Positions 42,960 through 49,647 of a stretch of DNA of 49,647 nt are shown here, piece by piece. Location of the stretch: positions 12,501-62,147 of the forward strand of contig JAHBMJ010005892.1 of assembly GCA_018398765.1 (NCBI GenBank), in the 5' to 3' direction. Numbering within the stretch: position 1 is the stretch's first letter; every line of letters begins with the position of its first letter. The notes under the pieces are model-generated. The model had not been told where the DNA came from, searched no databases, and was given only the letters and a program-made list of their open reading frames with translations. Source of the stretch: Chromera velia (taxonomy: Eukaryota; Sar; Chromeraceae). The position numbers and the translations under genes are program-made.

Positions 42960-44204
42960 CACACACACACGCACACACACACGCACACACACGCACACAC
43001 ACATACACGTAGTATTGCAGTCTGCGAAGAAGTGCGAGATGGATACTGCCAAGAGAGGAATGCAAGCTTGCCGAGCAAGGGAAACCAAGAGAATGCTGAA
43101 GGGGCAATTGTGCGACTACTACCAGATTCTCACCTGTCGGAGTCTGTTGAAGTCTGCCCACGTGACGATCACACGTCCCGCGAGCTTGGGGTCTATGTAG
43201 ATCTCTGTGTCGAAGTGGAGCGGCTTGCTCTGCATCACCCGTTCCGTTTGTTTTGCAAGATTGTTGAAAAATTCCTGTACGTCTGCGCAGATGAATGCGT
43301 ACTTGAAACGACCTGCGGTGAGCTGTTCAAGATGCAGGACGTCGTTACAAATCGCCCCCATCTGTTCGACCTGTGCTTGGATGGTGACTGACAGTTCTTT
43401 CAAATTGTCCAGACAAGGACCTAGCACCACTGCTGCTTTGCCCCCCCCTTCTTTCGCCAGTTGCACGGCAGTCTCCCCGATGGAGGCAAGCTGCTCGCAC
43501 ACAAGCAATGCGGTGACGTTGAGGGGATTGCGGACCTCGTGCATGATGTACGCAAGAAAGGAGTGGCGCTGCTCCTCTGCATTCCGACGTTGGACGTCGG
43601 ACTTAACGAACGACTCCAGGGCTTCGTCTGTCAACGTGCGGATGCCGACAGACATCAGCCCCCCCGCAGTTGCACACGCCATTGTGGACATGTAGTCGTG
43701 CTCTGAGACTACCTTGTACACTGTGCTGACGAAGTAAAACCTGGCTGCCACCCAGGCGACAAGGGAACAAGAAATGTACGTGTAGAAGCAACGGGTGGGA
43801 AGCTGAAGACCGCAGGCCAGCATGATTTGGAACATCATGGCTGTCCCTTGAATCAGGTTATAGGCAAACCAGACTTCTTCAGAGGGGGGGCTGGAGAGTG
43901 ACGCATCGCCGCACCAGGTCATCACAATGAGGGTAACCGTGAGAAGCCAGTCATAATGCTTCTCTGACATCAGGGCAATCGCAGGGGCAACCTGAGTCAA
44001 GGTGTAGGCCATTGACATCAGGATGGCCCCTCTGACGGTAAAGACACCCACGAAGTACAGCCCGAAGGTGAAGATCCAGGTGATGGGGCCATACAGCAGA
44101 ATGTAGGGGGTCTTCAGACGTTGAAGTTGTTTTCGGAGGGCGACTCGACGGCTGTGATCGAAAGGGTTCTCCCCCTCGGCTTCGACCACTACCTTCTTCA
44201 CCAT
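41028..44204 (-). CDS. Membrane hybrid sensor histidine kinase with C-terminal receiver domain, 3 exons, 841 aa
   Basis: Minus-strand exons: 44204-43134, 42860-41721 and 41342-41028; all phase 0, stop TGA. The protein senses an unknown signal, autophosphorylates on His and passes the phosphate to its own receiver Asp. About five to six membrane helices occupy residues 33-190 (for example LLYGPITWIFTFGLYFVGVF). The dimerisation/HisKA box is SFLAYIMHEVRNPLNV, with His222 as the likely phospho-acceptor. Exon 2 begins with the ATPase: N box NFFSNARKYT, G1 DTGMG, then GGTGLGL. A long Ser/Arg/Glu-rich linker (about 510-690) leads to the receiver: DILLVEDSS (Asp704), phospho-acceptor Asp749 in VLMDRNMP, Thr788, and Lys808 in VLFKPV. 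All catalytic residues are present. No extracellular sensor domain is visible, so the membrane helices themselves may sense. TGCATGCA repeats lie 274-289 bp upstream. Confidence 0.94.
41385..41411. repeat. (CA)n microsatellite in histidine-kinase intron 2
   Basis: CA repeat within the intron 41343-41720 of the minus-strand histidine kinase gene. Confidence 0.95.
42898..43010. repeat. (CT)n-(CA)n compound microsatellite in histidine-kinase intron 1
   Basis: CT repeats followed by about 70 bp of CA repeats with CG interruptions, close to the acceptor side of the intron between 43133 and 42861. Confidence 0.95.
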
Positions 44205-45116
44205 TGTGCAGGACTGTTCAAGTCTGACACGGAAAGTTGGTAGGGCTGTAGAGGTCAGTCAGACAAAACACCGGTCAGTCAGCTGCCCAGGTGAACCCAA
44301 GCTGGGGTGCAGATCCAACAACCAACCACAGGGCAGAGGCACAGTACACAGATGACAGGAGGCGAATCTCTCTTGCCTTTTTGGAGTCCACTTCTCAGGG
44401 TGGGACGAAACTAAGGTGATGGTCAAATCACTAGCTGCAGCTCGATCTTTGTGCAGCTATAGCTCGATCACGGGTCATGCATGCATGCATGCACGCATGC
44501 AGAAAAAAAAAACAAAAACTCAATGCAGTGGTCGCGCTGATTGCGCGCTGCGGATGTGCTGCTGTGGGCGCAGTGAGAGTCTTTTTTTGTCTTTCTTTCT
44601 TTCTTTCTTTCCCTCTTTTCTCCGGCCCTGTTTCTTCTTTTTTTTTTTTTTCAAGATCTTCTCTTATCTTTTTTTCTTCTTCTGAGTACTTTTGATTTTT
44701 TTTTTCTTTGCTTATTGTATTAATGTTTGAACACTATTTTTTCTGATTTTTATAGATTCTTTAAAAGAAGAAAAATTGGAATTAACATAAATTAATCTAG
44801 TGTATCATCATGTGATGATTGAAATCAGAAAAAAAAAATAAAACAATGCAATTTCAAAGAATACCAACGAAGTGTATTCAAATGATTCACACTGGATAGA
44901 AATGGTTTTGAGGTTTATGAGAAATAATGCATACACAGATTATACTTTAACGTGTCATATCGTTATGAGCTCAATCCTGTATCAAATTCTTCTAGTCTGG
45001 ACGGGTTTGGGCTAGCTTGCTAAGATAGGTAGCCTTGAACTTTGAATGTACAAGTTGATTCGAGTCGGACTCTTGATTGCCTTTCTTGATTGCACTGGCA
45101 TAGGTCTGCTCTCTGA
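44205..45116. promoter_or_regulatory. Intergenic region: histidine-kinase promoter and helicase 3' flank
   Basis: Two minus-strand genes flank this gap. The left part (44205-44520) should hold the histidine-kinase promoter and contains overlapping TGCATGCA octamers at 44478-44493. Then come TTTC repeats and T-homopolymers (44580-44690). The right part (about 44690-45060) is AT-rich and lies 3' of the DEAH helicase. No gene is evident. Confidence 0.6.
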
Positions 45117-45777
45117 TCAGTGTCCTTCAGTGTGAATCATTTCTGCAAGCAACGATAGGAGAGCAACCCGCAGATCCTTCCGAGACCTTAGTTTCTCTTT
45201 TAAAACTTCTTTCGAAAATCCGTCGCTCGCCTGTTCTTTTGACACACCACTCTGGCCCGGCTGGCCCTGTGCGCCCTTTCCGCCTGACCGGACAGAATCC
45301 AGTTCCTGCAGAAGGGCCCCCACGCAGGCTTGAAATGAAGACCTCAGCAACTCCATCAGCACAGCGACCTTCCCACTCGAGGACACATACAACCACTCAT
45401 CGAGGACCACACGGACCCCTCCTTCTTTTCCTGCGCTTGCCTCGAATCGCATTCGCCCAGCTGCAACGATAGATCATCCAGACACATTTGTATACCAACG
45501 TATCAACAAGAACTAGAGCACCAGCTGCACATGCTACAACCGTCCAGCGAAAAGGGCACACAAAAAGGCAGACGAGCGGATGCGAGTTCGAAGGGCACTC
45601 ACCAGTAAGAGCCAGAGCAAAGACGGACACGGAGGAAGTCTCTCGCAGGAAAACTTTGGAGGTGTATGCCTTCTCGAGAAAGGCCAACCACTGGGTGTCG
45701 AAGTTGCCCTCGTCAAAGTTCAAACTGCCGGGATGTACAAACACTCTGCAGACAAGAAACACACACACACACACACA

Positions 45778-45841
<64 letters not shown>

Positions 45842-48800
45842 GCATTGCAACGCGACTACAGACGCATTCAGAGAAGCATATGAAGATCTGCTGCCGCTTC
45901 TTCTTCCCCGCGGCCCTTCGTGTGGAAGAGAACAGATCGGGCTGACCTTTCCAGAGCGAATCTTGCGACGGTTCTCCTCCCCCTAGCCATGTTGAACTCT
46001 CCCTCGCGGCCCCCATTGGCGTCTCCTTCTCCTTCCTCGTCCTCCTCGTCTTCCTCTTCCTCCTGTTCTGCTTGCGCAAGGATCTTCAGCTCCTTCGCGG
46101 TGGCTGCTTTCTCTACTGCACCTGCCGCCGTTGCGGCGTATCTCTTCTTCGGTCGTCTGCTCTCAGGCACACATGGGGGGCGGGGAGCACATGGGCGACA
46201 GAGACGACGATTAAGAAGGTGAAGGCCCAAGAGTCCGGCTTCAATGCAAAGGAATAGAGCAGGGCGAATCAAACAGACCAGCAGGGCGTGAAGTGGAAAG
46301 AAAGAGAAAGAGAGACACACACACACACACACAGACAGAGAGAGAGAGAGAGAGAGAACGGAAGAGGCAGAGGAGAAGAGGCGAGGTATAGAGCCAAAGG
46401 CCCACCTGATCAACGCGATGTTTGGGTAGAGGCCAGCCGCCACGGCTGCCTTAATAAGCTTTCTCTGATCCTCCCTCCACTTCTTCCTCAATTTGCCCTG
46501 AACTGCCCCCGCCCCCCCTTTGCCTTCGTCCTCCTCATCTTCCTCTTCCAGCACAGCCGCCTCTGCATCCCCCCCCAACTTCCCCATTCGCCTCAGAGCA
46601 CCCTCTTCCCCCTCGGAGTCACAGTCACCGTCGTCCACCGTAGTACTGACTTCACTCGGGGCGGGCCCCCTGTATCCCTGCAAGGGGCCCCCTCCGTTGA
46701 CGGACATGGAGCGTATGCCGGGGCCCCCTGGAGGCAGAGGGTCATCCTCATGGAGGGCTGAAGAAAGCGCAAACAGCCCAGCTCCCTCAGCCACACCGAC
46801 AAATTGCCTGCGCAAATCTTCGAGTGTCCTCAGCCTCTGTGCGTGGAGAGAGAACTTCATGCAAAAGGAATTCTCGGCACGTCTGCCTGCCTGCCGAGCC
46901 CGTCTCCACAGAGAAAATGCCGTCGCCTTGGAGAGAAAGTCGCACTGACTGCGCCGAAACCTCTGTTGATCAAAAAGCATGGCACACAAGTCAGCCACGA
47001 AAGATTGAGCGGACTTGAATCACAAAAGATCGAAAGAAAGCGCACTTCTGTTTTGTGCCAGATACGCGAGAGAGCAAATGACACCCGAGAACAACGACAG
47101 AGAGCAGAGTACAGTGGTGAAAGAACTCAGAGAGAACGCGTAGGGATCTGCAGTAACTACTGCTTCCTCTCACACTACACTGAATGGTCCTCAACTTCCT
47201 TTCATTCTACCTATCTGCCATTCATTCGATCTGCCTGTCTTTCTCTTCCTCTGTCTGTCTGCCTGACCATGTGTGAGGCCTTTGCCTCTGCCCTCTCTTG
47301 AGGATCGGAAGGAACGAAGAAGGGGGACTCCCCCGACAGAACGGCAGCAACTGTCAAGATTGGATCCAGACACCCGAACAAAGCTCCAAACACCTGCAAG
47401 AAAAGCAGAGAATACAGCGTTAGGTTCTGTGTCCATTTATCGGTCTTCAGCACGGCCGAAAAGTCCAGATTCATATCAGTTCAGCACCTTTCACACGTCA
47501 AACATGCGTTCTGATTCTAGACTTAAATGATTCCTTCGTGGATCTAACGTCCGTCTCTCGATTTCCCCCCGAAGAGCTCTCACTCTCTTTTGACTCATTC
47601 TGCTTGAGAGCTCTTTCATGCACCAAGCGCTGAGACAGGCCCGAAAAAAAAGGCCATCTACGCAGCTGACACACTGAACTGACTGACGATCATTTTTCCG
47701 ATTTTCACATCAACAGGGAGCCGCGCAATCAGACGACCCAGAGGAGTCATGTCCTCTCCAGCAGCAGCAGCAGAAGAAGAAGAACCTCCAGAGACGGATG
47801 AGGGACCTGGCTTCGGCTTCGAGGCCCCTCCAGAGTCTAGAACTGTTCCGACACTCACAGCACCCACAAACTCCAGCTGCCTGTCGAGAGAGAGAGAGCG
47901 AGCACAAAAGAAAGAAAGAAGGAAATGGCGGGAGGAGCAAAGGCCGGGAAAGAAGGAGAAGAAGAGAGCGAGACAAGAGGGAAAGAAGACTGCAGGGTAA
48001 AGCCCTCATGCAGGGAGCATAACGACCTGGGCCTGTGCCGGTTTTGTTGAGATACAGACAGGGAGTTTGAAGTGCCATGGAGCACCACATTCTCGCTCAG
48101 TGAAAATTTTCTGTCCTTTTCCAAAAATGGAAGCCTGGAAAGAAGAAGGACTAGCATCATATGTTGAGGGAAATGAAGTTTACACATTTCATTATTGCGC
48201 AAGAAGGGAGGAAAGGGGGAACAAGGGGGAAATGGACCAAGAGAAGGAAGAAGGGAGAGTGCATAAAGAAAGAAAAGAATCCCCTCTCGATCGACTCACT
48301 GAATCGCGGCTGCCACGCTCTCCTCCGCTGGGGGGTCTAGGCACTTCGCAATCGTGTCTCTCAGAGAAACTTCCGGGAAGATCGTCTGCAGATAGATGCA
48401 TACAACAAAAGGGGCACAAAGTGGTCACCCACTCCCCTTAACGAAGGACGAGGCATCCATCGAGAGACTTTTTGCCAACAACAAAGAGCAAGAGAGAGAA
48501 AGAGAGAAAATGCAGATCGAAAAAAGTGTAAACATCAGAAAGACTTTTCGTTTTTGAGAGGCAAGCTTTCATTCAAAAACTTCAATCCCTCTAGTTGATG
48601 ACCCTTTGTTTGTAGACTGGAGCCGAAATGACACAGCCAAACAGTGTCATACTTTGCAGCCTGACAGACATACCTTCAGCTGAAGACATGTGTTCTCTAA
48701 AGGCACTTTCAGAATTTCTGGCTTGTCGTACTTGGGCCTTGAATCGAAGTCACCCTTTGTGAACAACCGAAAGCAGATACCAGCTGAAACGCGACCAGCT

Positions 48801-49402
48801 CTGCCTGCACCACAAGCAAGCCAAAAACAGTCCAAGGCCATTGCAAGTTACAGGGAGAAGCAAAAAGGTTGTACTGCCTTCTGACACACACCACAGAAAA
48901 AACAAGAATCGAACAAATTGAGCGTGTCACACTATCTGGCCGTGCTTCTTTCCGCCCCATCAGTTCCATTCCTCCCTTGCCACTCAAACCGCTGATCACT
49001 TACCTGTGCGTTGCTGTGCAGATGCCTGACTGATGGGCTCTTCCACCAGCGCGGTCATCCGTCTCCCGGGATCGTATGCCAACGTCCTGTGCAGGCCGCT
49101 GTCGATCACAAACCGGATGTCCTGCAGGAGACAGGCATGTACAAAGTCGAAAAGACGCCCATGCACAGTACGCTGAGGCAGAACGGACAACTGTCACTGC
49201 GGTGCATATGCACTCACATGCGAGGGAAATCGTGGGAAAAGCGGACGAATTCCAAATGCCATGACGAAGTGACGAATATTGTGTAAGCAGAAGGAGCACC
49301 GTTCCTCTAAGTATTTTCACTCACATCAATGGTGATGGACGTCTCGGCGATGTTGGTGGCAACAACGATCTTCCTCTTTGACGGGGGGGGAGAGCGGAAC
49401 AC
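45117..49402 (-). CDS. DEAH-box ATP-dependent RNA helicase (DHX29/DHX36/DHX57-like), C-terminal part, 10 exons seen
   Basis: Minus-strand exons: 49402-49325, 49121-49004, 48804-48674, 48385-48300, 47880-47688, 47393-47268, 46962-46406, 46156-45947, 45745-45603 and 45460-45117. All are in phase and encode 661 aa. The 5' half, with Walker A and DEAH motifs, lies beyond the right edge. Visible parts in order: motif V region KIVVATNIAETSITID; VIDSGLHRTLAYDPGRRM; motif VI QQRTGRAGRVSAGICFRLF; the winged-helix PEILKVPLENTCLQLK; the ratchet/HA2 region TPLGRLIARLPVDVKIGKMI followed by VFGALFGCLDPILTVAAVLS; and an OB fold (VFVHPGSLNFDEGNF ... WLAFLEKAYTSKVFLRETSS ... VVLDEWLYVSS). These helicases unwind RNA structures or G-quadruplexes, or act on ribosomes. 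Family-unusual inserts are an acidic/Gly-rich block in the seventh visible exon (46500-46760) and a Glu/Asp run in the eighth. Motif VI has Thr in QRTGRAGR. Confidence 0.92.
45759..45840. repeat. (CA)n microsatellite in a helicase intron
   Basis: About 82 bp of CA repeat in the intron just upstream of the acceptor of the exon starting at 45745 (minus strand), so the transcript has a TG repeat near the 3' splice site. Confidence 0.95.
46312..46358. repeat. (CA)n-(GA)n microsatellite in a helicase intron
   Basis: CA repeats followed by GA repeats in the intron between 46405 and 46157 (minus-strand gene). Confidence 0.95.
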
Positions 49403-49415
49403 CTGGGTGGGGAGG

Positions 49416-49452
<37 letters not shown>

Positions 49453-49527
49453 ACATACACACGCACGTGCACACACACACACACACACACACATACACAC
49501 GCACGTGCACACACACACACACACGTG

Positions 49528-49558
<31 letters not shown>

Positions 49559-49573
49559 ACGCACCTGCACACA

Positions 49574-49612
<39 letters not shown>

Positions 49613-49647
49613 ACGCACGTGCGCACACACACACACACACACACACA
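49403..49647. repeat. Long (CA)n tract with ACGCACGTGCAC interruptions, helicase intron
   Basis: From 49419 to the right edge the sequence is almost only CA repeat, broken at intervals by ACATACACACGCACGTGCAC-like motifs, so the tract has a higher-order periodicity. It lies in the intron before the first visible helicase exon and hides any coding sequence in that stretch. Confidence 0.95.

Noticed and set aside
49419-49647. Cys/Val-rich open frames at the right edge
   Set aside because: They are pure translations of the CA/TG microsatellite in a helicase intron.

Overview
The window is nuclear DNA from a eukaryote with intron-rich genes. I modelled 50 introns by hand across the main genes; all start with GT, nearly all end in a pyrimidine tract plus (T)GCAG, and all keep reading frame. 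There is one eukaryotic-type tRNA with a pol III T-run. Mixed base composition near 50% GC, abundant microsatellites, many TGCATGCA palindromes, a membrane hybrid histidine kinase and compact alternating genes suggest a free-living alveolate alga. A chromerid such as Chromera velia is my best guess. That is inference, not proof.

Layout, left to right: (1) 16-143 (-) a possible metallophosphoesterase exon leaving the left edge, then about 2.5 kb without a convincing gene. (2) 2641-4557 (-) a charged Lys/Glu-rich protein, head-to-head with (3) 5324-5935 (+) a 140-aa coiled-coil protein. (4) 8423-12170 (-) a voltage-sensor-domain-only membrane protein, head-to-head with (5) 13026-18277 (+) RNA polymerase III subunit RPC5. 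(6) 20669-20740 (-) tRNA-Gln(UUG). (7) 20872-21217 (-) an 81-aa protein, head-to-head with (8) 21925-33815 (+) a complete 22-exon RTEL1 helicase of 1480 aa, with an Fe-S cluster domain and a C-terminal RING finger. (9) 35333-36398 (-) a ubiquitin-like/GRDP-like/ubiquitin-like protein interrupted by one in-frame TAA, head-to-head with (10) 36956-38371 (+) a single-exon ankyrin protein. (11) 41028-44204 (-) a hybrid sensor histidine kinase. (12) 45117-49402 (-) the C-terminal half of a DEAH-box RNA helicase running off the right edge.

Genes alternate strand almost perfectly. Divergent (promoter) gaps are short, partly GC-rich and palindromic, and often carry TGCATGCA. Convergent (3') gaps hold 0.5-0.9 kb AT-rich blocks. 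There is no operon-like functional grouping; genome maintenance (RTEL1), pol III transcription (RPC5 plus a tRNA), RNA remodelling (DEAH helicase) and signalling (histidine kinase, voltage sensor) simply sit side by side.

The most unusual features are: a tandem array of about 99-bp units that repeats the 3' splice site and first 25 nt of RTEL1 exon 16; splice donors with a pyrimidine, mostly C, at +3 in 30 of 50 modelled introns; the in-frame TAA in the ubiquitin-like gene; and the standalone voltage sensor whose S4 helix is built from a 21-nt microexon.
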